A DNA stretch of 64,000 nt, taken from contig NZ_QUMD01000001.1 of NCBI RefSeq assembly GCF_003481985.1, positions 62,001 to 126,000 of the forward strand, read 5' to 3'. The notes beneath the pieces are model-generated. The model was not told where the DNA came from and searched no databases. It was given only the letters and a program-made list of their open reading frames with translations. Made by a program: the position numbers and the translations under genes. The DNA is from Clostridium sp. OF09-36. Its GTDB lineage: Bacteria; Bacillota; Clostridia; Lachnospirales; Lachnospiraceae. Of this stretch, positions 52,819 through 61,542 are shown piece after piece. Every line of letters begins with the position of its first letter. Position 1 is the first letter of the stretch.

Positions 52819-54440
52819 TTACTGCGCCTCCTTTTCTACTGCTTTTGCTTCTGCCTGTTTTGATACGGCCGGCTCTCTGTCCTGCTTCGCTTCTGCCTCT
52901 TTCGCCATGACTGGCTCTCCATCCAGCTTCGCTTCTGCCGCTTTCGCCATGACTGGCTCTCCATCCAGCTTCGCTTCTGCCGCTTTTGCCAGTTCCGGTG
53001 TTTCGTAGCTTCTGCTGCATTCATACGCATAACCGGCGCGGATGATGTTCTTTTCCTTGAAGCAGTCTCCAATCAGCTGCAGACCGATCGGCAGTCCCTT
53101 GGAATCTTTTCCGCAGGGAATGGTCATGCCCGGAAGTCCTGCCAGGTTTACGGAAATGGTATAGATATCACCTAGATACATCTGAAGCGGATCACTTAAG
53201 GACTCGCCTAACTTCGGCGCGGTGGTCGGTGCCGCCGGTCCTAAAATGACATCGTATTTTTCAAAGGCCTGATCGAAGGCTTTCTTAATGAGCGCCTTGG
53301 TGCGGAGTGCCTTTAAATAGTAAGCATCGTAATAGCCGCTGCTTAAAACGAAGGAACCAAGCATGATACGGCGTTTTACCTCCGGGCCAAAGCCCTCGGA
53401 ACGGCTCTTTTTGTACATGTTGTGAAGACCCTCGTATTCCTTTGCACGGTGTCCGTATTTTACACCATCGAAACGGGATAAATTGGAGCTTGCTTCTGCG
53501 GAAGCGATGACATAGTAAGCCGGAATGGCGTATTCCACCAGGCTTAAGTCAAACTCTTCGACAATAGCGCCCTTCTCTTCCAGAACCTTTGCTGCCTTTA
53601 AGATGGCATCCTTCACTTCCGGATCCAGGCCCTCGCCAAAGTAATCACGCGGGATGCCGATGCGCATGCCCTTTACATCGTCCACCAGGGCAGAGGTAAA
53701 ATCGCAGTCCTCTCGTTTCATGGAAGTGCTGTCCTTCTTATCATAGGAAGAAATTGCTTCCAGGATCGTAGCACAGTCCGTCACATCCTTTGCGACCGGT
53801 CCGATCTGGTCCAGGGAAGAACCATAGGCAATCAGGCCATAACGGGAAACGGTTCCGTAGGTTGGCTTGATGCCGGTGACACCGCAGAAAGAACTCGGCT
53901 GGCGGATGGAACCGCCGGTATCGGAGCCCAATGCGAAGAAGCACTCATTTGCTGCCACTGCCGCACAGGAACCACCGGAGGAACCGCCCGGCACATGTTC
54001 CGGGTTCCACGGGTTTTTCGTCTCGCCGTAAGCAGAAGTCTCGGTGGTGCTTCCCATGGCAAACTCATCCATGTTTGTCTTACCAAGAATGATAGCACCT
54101 GCTGCCTCCAGGTTTTTTACTGCCTCGGCCGTGTAAGTCGGCTTGAAGTTATCCAGAATTTTGGAACTGCAGGTTGTCAGCAGGCCCTCTGTACACATAT
54201 TATCCTTAATAGCAATCGGAACACCGGCAAGCGGGCCGGTCAATGTTCCGTCTTCAATCTGCTTCTGCACTTCTCCGGCACGCTTTAACGCACCTTCCTC
54301 ATCTACGGTCACATAACAATTTAATACCGGCTCCAGTGCCTGATCTGCACAAGGGCTGCCTTTGTGGCTTCCACTGCCGTAATCTCGCCGGATTTGATCT
54401 TTTTTCCAAGCTCTACCGCTGTTAAATCTAAGATACTCAC
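52819..54440 (-). pseudogene. gatA: Amidotransferase subunit GatA, split by a -1 frameshift, with a repetitive C-terminal tail
   Basis: Joined frames give a 540-residue glutaminase/amidase subunit that frees ammonia from Gln. A GTG start at 54440 with GGGAGG upstream begins VSILDLTAVELGKKIKSGEI. The frame breaks near 54342, where one added base (ATCAGG to ATCCAGG) gives QIQALEPVLNCYVTVDEEG. The Ser-cisSer-Lys triad is in GVPIAIKDNM, GGSSGGSCAAVAA and GSDTGGSIRQPSSF. After SYETPELAK the protein carries an extra 50 residues made of 14-residue repeats (AEAKLDGEPVMAKA). GatA is essential here for Asn-tRNA, so the split is probably a base-call error. Confidence 0.9.
52859..52984. repeat. 42-bp tandem repeat inside the 3' end of gatA
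   Basis: Two nearly identical 42-base units (52901-52942 and 52943-52984) and one degenerate unit (52859-52900) encode the 14-residue repeat AKAAEAKLDGEPVM. The length is a multiple of three, so copy number can change without breaking the frame. Confidence 0.85.
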
Positions 54441-54454
54441 GTCGTTTCCTCCCT

Positions 54455-54748
54455 TTATTCTACCGTCTTCGGAACCTTAAACGCTCCATCCTTCTGCTCC
54501 GGCGCATTCAGCAGGATCTTATCCCGCTCATCTCCATTGGTTACCACATCTTCCCGGAACACATTTGTCACCGGAAATACATGCGACATCGGCTCGACTC
54601 CGGTCGTATCCAGTTCGTTTAACTTGTCAATATAGTCTAACATCCGGCCCATATCCTGTTTTGCAGCCTCTTTTTCTTCGTCCGAGAGTTCCAGTTTTGC
54701 CAGAATTCCTACATATTCGATGGTTTCATCGCTGATGATATTTGCCAT
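54455..54748 (-). CDS. gatC: Asp-tRNA(Asn)/Glu-tRNA(Gln) amidotransferase subunit C
   Basis: A 97-residue subunit that holds GatA and GatB together. It has YVGILAKLELSDEEKEAAKQ, then LDYIDKLNELDTTGVEPMSH and the end VFREDVVTNGDERDKILLNA, PEQKDGAFKVPKTVE. The ATG at 54748 has GGAAAGG upstream; the longer frame to 54856 is not conserved. It is 14 bases before gatA. Confidence 0.95.
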   Translation of the reverse strand: MANIISDETIEYVGILAKLELSDEEKEAAKQDMGRMLDYIDKLNELDTTGVEPMSHVFPVTNVFREDVVTNGDERDKILLNAPEQKDGAFKVPKTVE

Positions 54749-54900
54749 ATTTTCAATCCTTTCCTGCCGGTTTCCAGGTTGCACCGGCACCCTGTCTGTT
54801 TCTCCAACTGCCATGGTATTTTTCGTTTGCACCGGCACTGTCACAGAAACTTCCATTTTTATCGCCTTGCCACTGCGTTTTTCAAAACTGATTACGCTGA

Positions 54901-56232
54901 TTACGGTTCCAGTCTGGTCACGTCACGCGGGAACAATGAAGTCTCACGTACATTCTGCTCGTCTAACAGGCGCATGGTCAAACGCTCTAAGCCGATGCCA
55001 AGACCACCGTGCGGCGGCATGCCATATTTGAAGATCATCAGGTAATCCTTGATGTCTTCCGGGTCCATTCCGCGCTTCGCCATCTTCTCCAGGATCATCT
55101 GGTAATCGTGGATACGCTGACCTCCGGTGGTGATTTCCAGACCCTTATACAGCAGGTCAAAACTTAAGGTGAAACGCTCATCTGCCGGGTCATCCATGGC
55201 GTAAAACGGACGTTTTTTCGATGGATAATGGGTGACAAACACGAAATCGCTGTCGTACTCTTCCTTGAAATAACGGCCGATCAGCACTTCCTCCTCTGGC
55301 TCTAAGTCGAATGGGTTGCGGATCTTCCGGTTATATTTTTCCGATACCAGCTGCTTTGCCTCATCGAAACGGACCTGCGGGATCTGGGTGATGGATGGAA
55401 GATCGATGTCAAGCATGTCCAGCTCTTTCTTATAATCTTTCTTTAACAGCTCCATGGTATATTTTAAGAATCCGGTCTCCATCGCCATGACATCTTCAAA
55501 GCTGTCGATATAGCCCATCTCAAAATCCAGTCCGATATATTCGTTTAAATGACGGGTGGTGTTGTGCTTCTCGGCACGGAACACCGGAGCCACCTCAAAT
55601 ACACGGTCAAACACGCCGACCATCATCTGTTTGTAGAACTGCGGACTCTGTCCAAGCTCTGCTTTTTTGTTGAAGTAGTTTAATTTAAAGACGTTTGCGC
55701 CGCCCTCTGCGCCGCGGGATACGATCTTCGGGGTATGCACTTCGGTGAATCCCTGACTGGACAAAAACTCACGGAAAGCGCGTACAATGCCTTCCTGAAC
55801 TTTGAATTTTGCACGTTCGCGGACATTTCTTAAGGATACCGGACGAAGACTTAAACGTGTCTCTAAGGAGGTATTCATCTTCCATTTGTTGATGGCGATC
55901 GGCATAACCTCGGACGGCTGGGACAATACCCGGATACCGGTAAGACGGAGTTCAAATCCCTGCGGGGCACGCTCCTCCAAAGTAACCACACCGGTCACTT
56001 CCACAGCGGATTCTTCCTTCAGTTCTTTTAGATCGAAGTCGGTTTTTCGTTCCTCATACACACACTGCACCAGACCTTCTGCCTTGCGCAAAATAACAAA
56101 TGCAAACTCACCCATATCACGGATGTTGTGGACTGCACCGTTCATTTTTACGACCTTTCCGACATAATCTCCGCTTAAGATTTCGCTGATTCCGATGGTT
56201 TCCTTTTCCTTTACACCTGTTAAAAATTCCAT
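54901..56232 (-). CDS. aspS: Aspartyl-tRNA synthetase, archaeal-type (non-discriminating)
   Basis: A 443-residue class IIb synthetase of the short archaeal/eukaryal type, lacking the large GAD insertion of bacterial AspRS. An N-terminal OB fold binds the anticodon. The catalytic core has motif 2 (FRAEKHNTTRHLNEYIGLDF) and motif 3 (GGLGIGLERLTMRLL). Because gatCAB is in the same operon, it most likely charges both tRNA(Asp) and tRNA(Asn) with aspartate, for later amidation to Asn-tRNA(Asn). The start has AAGGAGA. Upstream is a T-box leader. Confidence 0.92.
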   Translation of the reverse strand: MEFLTGVKEKETIGISEILSGDYVGKVVKMNGAVHNIRDMGEFAFVILRKAEGLVQCVYEERKTDFDLKELKEESAVEVTGVVTLEERAPQGFELRLTGIRVLSQPSEVMPIAINKWKMNTSLETRLSLRPVSLRNVRERAKFKVQEGIVRAFREFLSSQGFTEVHTPKIVSRGAEGGANVFKLNYFNKKAELGQSPQFYKQMMVGVFDRVFEVAPVFRAEKHNTTRHLNEYIGLDFEMGYIDSFEDVMAMETGFLKYTMELLKKDYKKELDMLDIDLPSITQIPQVRFDEAKQLVSEKYNRKIRNPFDLEPEEEVLIGRYFKEEYDSDFVFVTHYPSKKRPFYAMDDPADERFTLSFDLLYKGLEITTGGQRIHDYQMILEKMAKRGMDPEDIKDYLMIFKYGMPPHGGLGIGLERLTMRLLDEQNVRETSLFPRDVTRLEP

Positions 56233-56332
56233 GCTGTTCTCTCCTTACCTGAATGTGGTGGTTCTGTATTCCGGAAGGAATTTTGGGAAACTATCAGGAA
56301 ATACACGTTGGTGAATTTCTGATATGTAACAC

Positions 56333-56660
56333 AAAAAATCCCGTCGCGGAATACTGTTACATATTCCGGGACGGGACACTATGATTTTGTTATGTTCCGC
56401 GGTACCACCCGCATTGAGACCTGACTTTCTTTCCCCTTTGAACGAAAGCGGCTCCACTCTTTTAAGACACGTAACGTGTGTCCTACGGATACCCCTACGC
56501 ACATGACTGGCAACTTGAACCGTTTAACAGTCTATGTCTTTCGAAATACCGGCTCCGGAGTGTTCCCTGTGAGCCAGAGTCCAACCTGACGGCGCTCTCA
56601 GTCGGTGACGCCCTCTTCCTGTCGAAGTCCTGCTGGCAAGAGTCTCCTTCACTGCCATTT
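56333..56660 (-). promoter_or_regulatory. T-box riboswitch leader of aspS-gatCAB
   Basis: On the minus strand the T-box core GGGTGGTACCGCGG lies at 56398-56411, followed by a strong terminator (56333-56376: CCCGTCCCGGAATA against TATTCCGCGACGGG, then TTTTTT). About 150-200 bases further 5' is a Stem I-like region with GAGAGCGCCGTCAGGTTGG and GGGAACACTCCGGAGC. Uncharged tRNA would pair with the T-box to form the antiterminator. The candidate specifier region contains GAAC (56562-56565), which holds both GAA (Glu) and AAC (Asn). Confidence 0.92.
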
Positions 56661-56746
56661 GTTTGGTTTTCTTTCAGAAGTGTTCCTCTGAAAATTGACA
56701 TCATAATAACACAAGTTTTTTTGCTTGGCAAGTCCAAAATTTTAAT

Positions 56747-57334
56747 TTATGAACCAATTGGCAGCGTTTTTATTCGTTTTTCCACAAATTCATCAAAAAC
56801 ATGCTGTTTCAGGCAGATTTTCCATATCTTTTTTCGAAGTCTGACCACCCGCATAGCAATGGCGCTTTCCCTCACACGGTCTATTCTTGCCACCTCCCGG
56901 TAAGGAAGCTCCTGCAAAAAGACAAGCCGGATCAGTTCCATTTCCTTGCTGCTAAAAAGACATAGGACACCAGGTGCACAGCTTTCCAGATTCAGCTTTT
57001 CGATGACTGCATTTTCCATGCTGCATGCACTGGTCTCCTCTCTAAGCTCGCTTCTTTCTGTCCGTTCCAGCTCTTCTAACTGCTCCCGCTTTCGTTTTTC
57101 CTGCCGTATGGTATCGATCAGCCGGTTGACCAGACACGTTTTAAAATATTGTTTCGCCTGTTTTTCTGTCAGATTTTCGAAGATTTCCAGATGTTTTTCA
57201 TTCGCGATAATGGCTACAACTGCATCATGAATGATGTCTTCCGCATGGTACGGCAGCCCGGTATTTTTCAATTTCCGATATAAAAACCAATAGTAAAACT
57301 GCTTGTGTTTCTCATAAAATGTTCCAAGATCCAT
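56747..57334 (-). CDS. Sigma-70 family RNA polymerase sigma factor (ECF-like)
   Basis: A 195-residue sigma factor with a region 2 (YRKLKNTGLPYHAEDIIHDA, then KQYFKTCLVNRLIDTIRQEK) and a region 4 helix-turn-helix (LQELPYREVARIDRVRESAIAM, RVVRLRKKI). The linker is long and charged. It is divergent from nothing and has no recognisable anti-sigma gene next to it. A perfect inverted repeat lies 70-125 bases upstream of the start. Targets are unknown. Confidence 0.75.
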   Translation of the reverse strand: MDLGTFYEKHKQFYYWFLYRKLKNTGLPYHAEDIIHDAVVAIIANEKHLEIFENLTEKQAKQYFKTCLVNRLIDTIRQEKRKREQLEELERTERSELREETSACSMENAVIEKLNLESCAPGVLCLFSSKEMELIRLVFLQELPYREVARIDRVRESAIAMRVVRLRKKIWKICLKQHVFDEFVEKRIKTLPIGS

Positions 57335-57400
57335 AAGTAAGTATCCCCTCTGGCTCTATGCCATTTTCTGTTGGAAACACTATAGCACGCAATATTTTTT

Positions 57401-57458
57401 GTAACTACAAAGGTGGCACATTCCGCCGCGTTTTTGACGAAATATGCCACCTTGTTAC
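57401..57458. promoter_or_regulatory. Inverted repeat upstream of the sigma-factor gene
   Basis: AAGGTGGCA (57410-57418) and TGCCACCTT (57445-57453) pair exactly, flanked by GTAAC and GTTAC. It lies between the MATE stop and the sigma-factor start. It could end the MATE transcript or be an operator. Confidence 0.45.
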
Positions 57459-57535
57459 TGTTTTTTGGCTCAAATGCAGCGATGCATCGCACCATTTCGC
57501 TTCCGTTCCTGCCTCTGTTGCAGATAGGAATTTTC

Positions 57536-58896
57536 CTACACAAGCGTACTCAAAGCCTTCTTAAACTGCCGTCTGAATAAGAGTATCGTAAACGATACTG
57601 CCAGGAAATCTGCAACCGGTTCTGCCGTATAAACCGCCATAGTCTGGTTGCCTGCCAGCACATGCGGGAGGATATAGATCAGCGGAAGCAGCAAGATAAA
57701 CTTTCTGGTTACTGCCACAACGATTGATTCCTTTGCAAAGCCAATGGAGGTAAATGTCATCTGGCAGGCGATCTGAATGCCAAACATAAAGATGCAGCCC
57801 ATGTAGATGCGGAGTGCGCGGGACGTAAATGCAAGAAGCTCTGCATCCGCAGTAAACATCCCTGCAAAGGCCTGCGGAACCAGCTCCACAAACAGCCAGA
57901 TCAGGACCGAATAGGTCAGGCTTACCTTTAACAGAAGCTTAAACGCGCCCTTTACACGCTCTGCATTCCGTGCGCCGTAATTGTAGCTGATGATCGGCTG
58001 GGCACCCTGACCAAGTCCCTGCAGCGGAAGCATCGCAAACTGCATGGCACTGGTTAAAATGGTCATGGCGCCGACTGCAATATCACCGCCGTATTTTAAC
58101 AGAGAGGAGTTAAAGCAGACTGAAATCACACTCTCACTGGACTGCATAACGAAGGTCGCTGCACCCAGAGCCACACATGGCAGAATGATGGATGGATTCA
58201 GTCCCATTGTACTAAAACGAATCTTTAAGCGTGTCTTTTTTCCGGTTAAAAACGCCAGAACCCAGACCGTGGAAACCGCCTGGGAAATGACTGTTGCAAG
58301 TGCCGCTCCACGGACTCCCATATGCATTCCAAAGATAAATACCGGATCCAGGACAATGTTTGTAACTGCACCGATAAGTACGGAAAGCATGCCGGTTTTT
58401 GCAAAGCCCTGGGCTGTGATAAACATATTCATACCGAGTGTCAGCTGCACAAAAATCGTTCCCAGGGAATACAGATTCATATAGCTGACTGCATACCCTA
58501 TCGTGTTCTCGCTGGCACCGAAAGCCAGAAGCAGGTTCCGGTTAAATAAAAACAGAATCGCTGTCAGGATCACGGAAATTACCACCTGAAGCGTAAAACA
58601 GTTCCCTAAAATTTTCTCTGCCTGATCATAATCCTGCTTTCCCATGTGGATGGAAGCACGCGGGGCACCTCCGCTTCCCACCAGGCCGCAAATGCCGAAA
58701 CGATCATAATGAGTGGCATGCAGACTCCGACTCCGGTCAAGGCCAGTGCGCCGGATTCCGGAATGTGACCGATGTAAATACGATCTACAATATTATACAG
58801 CATGTTGATCAGCTGTGCCGTAATGGTCGGAATAGCCAGAGATCGGAGCAGTTTTCCGATGGGCTCTGTCCCCAAAAAATCTTTTTCGTTGTTCAT
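57536..58896 (-). pseudogene. MATE-family multidrug/Na+ efflux transporter, split by a -1 frameshift
   Basis: Joined frames give a 453-residue, 12-helix MATE protein, the usual length. The front contains EPIGKLLRSLAIPTITAQLI, NMLYNIVDRIYIGHIPESG and ALTGVGVCMPLIMIVSAF. The frame then breaks at AWWEAE. One base added near 58685 (CC to CCC) gives AALVGSGGAPRASIHMGKQD, the family sequence, and continues to the end. The start at 58896 has AGAGGA. It would export cationic drugs or metabolites using Na+ or H+. A base-call error is likely. Confidence 0.85.
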
Positions 58897-59075
58897 ACGT
58901 TTTCCTCTTTCATGTAAGGGCCTAAATGCCCTAGAACTTCTATTATACACATTTCTTATAAGTATATGCAAGCAGTACTTTATAAAATTGTATTTTTTCA
59001 AAGACTTTTCCTGTTTTTTGAAAATACACTTGCATTTCTAAAGCAAATCGTCTATGCTTCTTTGCAAGAAGCAAA

Positions 59076-59206
59076 CTCTGGAGAGTCTCATGTATGGAGC
59101 GCCGAAGGTGTACAGCACGAAACGTGCCAATCTCTCAGGCAAAAGGACAGAGCACATGATGCAGCAATGCATCCGTCTTTCCACACTCTTTAGAGGGAGT
59201 TTTTCA
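59076..59206 (+). promoter_or_regulatory. Glycine riboswitch (single aptamer)
   Basis: The aptamer at 59076-59152 has the closing stem CTCTG/CAGAG and the conserved core GGAGAGTCT...GCGCCGAAGG...AATCTCTCAGGCAAAAGGACAGAG (parts quoted). No second full aptamer follows. Instead there is a small hairpin GATGCAGCAATGCATC (59158-59173), as in singlet riboswitches with a ghost aptamer. A terminator-like ACTCTTTAGAGGGAGTTTTT ends the leader at about 59206. It controls the Na+/glycine-alanine symporter gene downstream; whether glycine turns it on or off I cannot tell. Confidence 0.9.
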
Positions 59207-59325
59207 CCTGCAGTCACGCAGTTGGAATACTTCCTTTTTTGTTTACCAAAAACTGGTTTTCTTCCGGTTTTCTTCCCCCAGAGCTTCTATCAAACAAAAC
59301 CCCTAAGGGAGAAAGAGTGAGTATT

Positions 59326-60741
59326 ATGTTAACTAATGTAAGTAAGTTTCTGAACTGGCTGGATGGCTTTGTATGGGGCGTCCCCCTGATCGTTCTGATT
59401 CTGGCAACCGGAATCTTTTTGACGGTCCGCCTGCGCGGCATCCAGTTCCACAAGCTGGGCATGGCCTGTAAGTACATGTTCCAGAATGAAGGCGAAGGCC
59501 ACGGTGAGGTCAGCAGCTTTGCAGCCCTCTGTACCGCCTTGTCCGCAACCATCGGTACCGGCAACATCGTCGGCGTCGCAACCGCCCTCGTTGCAGGCGG
59601 CGCAGGTGCCCTGTTCTGGATGTGGATCGCAGCCTTATTCGGCATGGCAACCAAATATTCCGAGGGCGTTCTCGCCATCAAATACCGTGTTGTCGATGAA
59701 AGCGGGCATGTACTCGGCGGACCGTTCTACTATATTGAAAACGGAATGGGCCAAAACTGGCGCTGGCTTGGTAAGATTTTCGCATTCTTTGGTGCCGGTG
59801 TCGGCCTTCTCGGAATCGGTACCTTCACCCAGGTAAACGGCATCACTGCCGCTGCCGGAGACTTTTTCGATAAAAATAATGTGCACGTGATCAATCTCTT
59901 CGGGCACGATTACAGCATCGCCGTTATCGCAACCGGCATCATTTTAACCATCTGCGTGGCTCTGGTCGTGCTTGGCGGCATTCAGCGTATCGCAAGTGTT
60001 TCTTCTATTGTAGTACCGTTTATGGCAGTTTTCTACATTGCATCCTGCGTCGTTATTCTGGTTCTGAATGCTTCCCGCATTCCGGCTGCATTTGCCGAGA
60101 TCATCCAGAGTGCGTTTGGACTTCGGGCCGCTGCCGGCGGTGCACTTGGCGCGATTCTTGTTGCCATGCAAAAGGGGATCGCCCGCGGTATCTTCTCCAA
60201 TGAAGCCGGACTCGGAAGCGCTCCGATCGCTGCAGCTGCAGCACAGACCAAAGAACCGGCCCGCCAGGGTCTGGTTACCATGACCGGAACCTTTATCGAT
60301 ACCATTATCGTGTGTACCATGACTGGTCTTTGCATCGTCCTGACCGGTTCCCATACCGTCGGACTGGAAGGTGTTGCCGTAACCACACGCGCATTCCAGC
60401 AGGGACTTCCGGTCCCGCCGCAGTTTTCCGCATTTCTCCTGATGATGTGCCTGATCTTCTTCGCATTCACCACCATCATCGGTTGGAACTACTACGGAGA
60501 ACGCTGCCTGGAGTACCTCTCAAACGGAAGCAAAAACGCCGTCATGGCATACCGTTTCCTGTATATCCTGGCTATTTTTATCGGACCGTTCATGACCGTA
60601 GAAGCCGTGTGGACCATCGCCGATATCTTCAATGCGCTGATGGCACTGCCGAACCTGATCGCACTGCTGGCACTCAGCGGTGTTGTTGTCGCTGAGACAC
60701 GCGACTACTGGATACGGATACTCGGAGACAAAATCAAATAA
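59326..60741 (+). CDS. Sodium:alanine/glycine symporter (AGCS family)
   Basis: A 471-residue membrane protein with about 11 helices that imports alanine or glycine with Na+. It has the AGCS signature VAGGAGALFWMWIAALFGMA and TKYSEGVLAIKYR, plus TALSATIGTGNIVGVATA and AVEAVWTIADIFNALMALPN-type C-terminal helices. The ATG at 59326 follows AAGGGAG at long spacing; an upstream start at 59239 would run through the riboswitch. The glycine riboswitch points to glycine as a main substrate. Confidence 0.92.
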   Translation: MLTNVSKFLNWLDGFVWGVPLIVLILATGIFLTVRLRGIQFHKLGMACKYMFQNEGEGHGEVSSFAALCTALSATIGTGNIVGVATALVAGGAGALFWMWIAALFGMATKYSEGVLAIKYRVVDESGHVLGGPFYYIENGMGQNWRWLGKIFAFFGAGVGLLGIGTFTQVNGITAAAGDFFDKNNVHVINLFGHDYSIAVIATGIILTICVALVVLGGIQRIASVSSIVVPFMAVFYIASCVVILVLNASRIPAAFAEIIQSAFGLRAAAGGALGAILVAMQKGIARGIFSNEAGLGSAPIAAAAAQTKEPARQGLVTMTGTFIDTIIVCTMTGLCIVLTGSHTVGLEGVAVTTRAFQQGLPVPPQFSAFLLMMCLIFFAFTTIIGWNYYGERCLEYLSNGSKNAVMAYRFLYILAIFIGPFMTVEAVWTIADIFNALMALPNLIALLALSGVVVAETRDYWIRILGDKIK

Positions 60742-60842
60742 CAATATCGCACAGTAACGAACGAGGGCCGAAAGGTTTCGTCCCCGCCATTCGGCGGGGA
60801 CGGAACCTTCCGGCCCATTTGTGTTTACTGTGAGATATTGTT
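60738..60842. repeat. Dispersed 105-bp palindromic repeat, copy B
   Basis: It matches copy A (32180-32284) at about 101 of 105 positions, including both 18-base outer arms and the inner CGTCCCCGCC/GGCGGGGACG stem. It begins inside the agcS stop codon, as copy A touches the argH stop. It would terminate agcS transcription. Confidence 0.85.
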
Positions 60843-60907
60843 ATTGTTTATAATCGGATAATATTGCCATTTCACCTTGCTATATCATAGTTTCGTTGTA
60901 TAATAAA

Positions 60908-60954
60908 AACAGGCAAGCTCAAGACTTTGTTAATGCAGTCCTGCCTTGCCTGTT
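60908..60954 (-). terminator. Terminator overlapping the end of the RHH gene
   Basis: AACAGGCAAG and CTTGCCTGTT pair across the last codons and stop of the small gene, followed on the minus strand by TTTATTAT. Confidence 0.75.
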
Positions 60955-61083
60955 GATATATTCTTTCAACACCATATTGATATACTGACTAAACGACCGG
61001 TCATCCTCCTCTGCGTAATCTCTGATAATCTGAATAACGTCACTATCCAGTGTGATACTGACTTTTCCCTTTAACGGCCTCAT
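60919..61083 (-). CDS. Small ribbon-helix-helix DNA-binding protein
   Basis: A 54-residue protein too short for ordinary gene finders. It reads MRPLKGKVSITLDSDVIQII, RDYAEEDDRSFSQYINMVLK and then EYINRQGR. The KVSITLDSDV beta strand followed by two helices, with SFSQYINMVLKEY as the second, is the ribbon-helix-helix pattern of Arc, CopG and many antitoxins. A very good ribosome site (AAGGAGG) precedes the ATG, and a terminator overlaps the stop. It is divergent from a 104-residue hypothetical gene across a region with three 10-bp direct repeats, the type of site such dimers bind. Confidence 0.8.
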   Translation of the reverse strand: MRPLKGKVSITLDSDVIQIIRDYAEEDDRSFSQYINMVLKEYINRQGRTALTKS

Positions 61084-61170
61084 TCCGTTATCCTCCTTCT
61101 TCTTTTGTATTGTCTACGGATTCCGTAAACTTTTTTGACTATAGCATGTTGGAGGATTCGATATTGCTAA

Positions 61171-61200
61171 GTAGTATAAAGTATGATAAAGTAGGATAAA
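61171..61200. promoter_or_regulatory. Three tandem 10-bp direct repeats
   Basis: GTAGTATAAA, GTATGATAAA and GTAGGATAAA follow one another without gaps, 20 bases before the hypothetical gene. Each matches GTAkkATAAA, one helical turn apart. They are likely operators for the RHH protein. Confidence 0.65.
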
Positions 61201-61220
61201 TTCAAGAAAAGGAACAGACC

Positions 61221-61535
61221 ATGAAACGAAATCCATCTGTAACCAATCATAAAAATTCAGAAAAATACAGTGACAAATTACTGTCATGGGAGGAGCTTTT
61301 TGAAAAAGGAACACTGCTGCGCAACACCATAAAACAACTTTCCCTGACTCCCGGTGCTTTTTATTCTGTTACAAAATCCTGTACCGATGGAACCTTTCAG
61401 GCAGGCGATGTCATCACGCTGGAAGCAAACAGTGACTTTTTCTGCCCCAAAACCGGAAAACGGATCACACCAGGACAGTGTACGAAAGAAAATATGGATT
61501 TTTTATGTGTGCCGGCCGGTAACGACATAGATTAA
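61221..61535 (+). CDS. Hypothetical protein, 104 residues
   Basis: I do not recognise this protein. It is hydrophilic, without signal peptide or membrane helix. The first 45 residues are basic and charged (KRNPSVTNHKNSEKYSDKL), and the rest looks compact and beta-rich with two Cys (FFCPKTGKRITPGQCTKEN). The start has AAAAGGAA. It is divergent from the RHH gene, with the iterons in its promoter region, and ends seven bases before the convergent DUF2812 gene. A toxin paired with the RHH protein is one idea, but nothing in the sequence proves it. Confidence 0.6.
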   Translation: MKRNPSVTNHKNSEKYSDKLLSWEELFEKGTLLRNTIKQLSLTPGAFYSVTKSCTDGTFQAGDVITLEANSDFFCPKTGKRITPGQCTKENMDFLCVPAGNDID

Positions 61536-61542
61536 TACGTTT

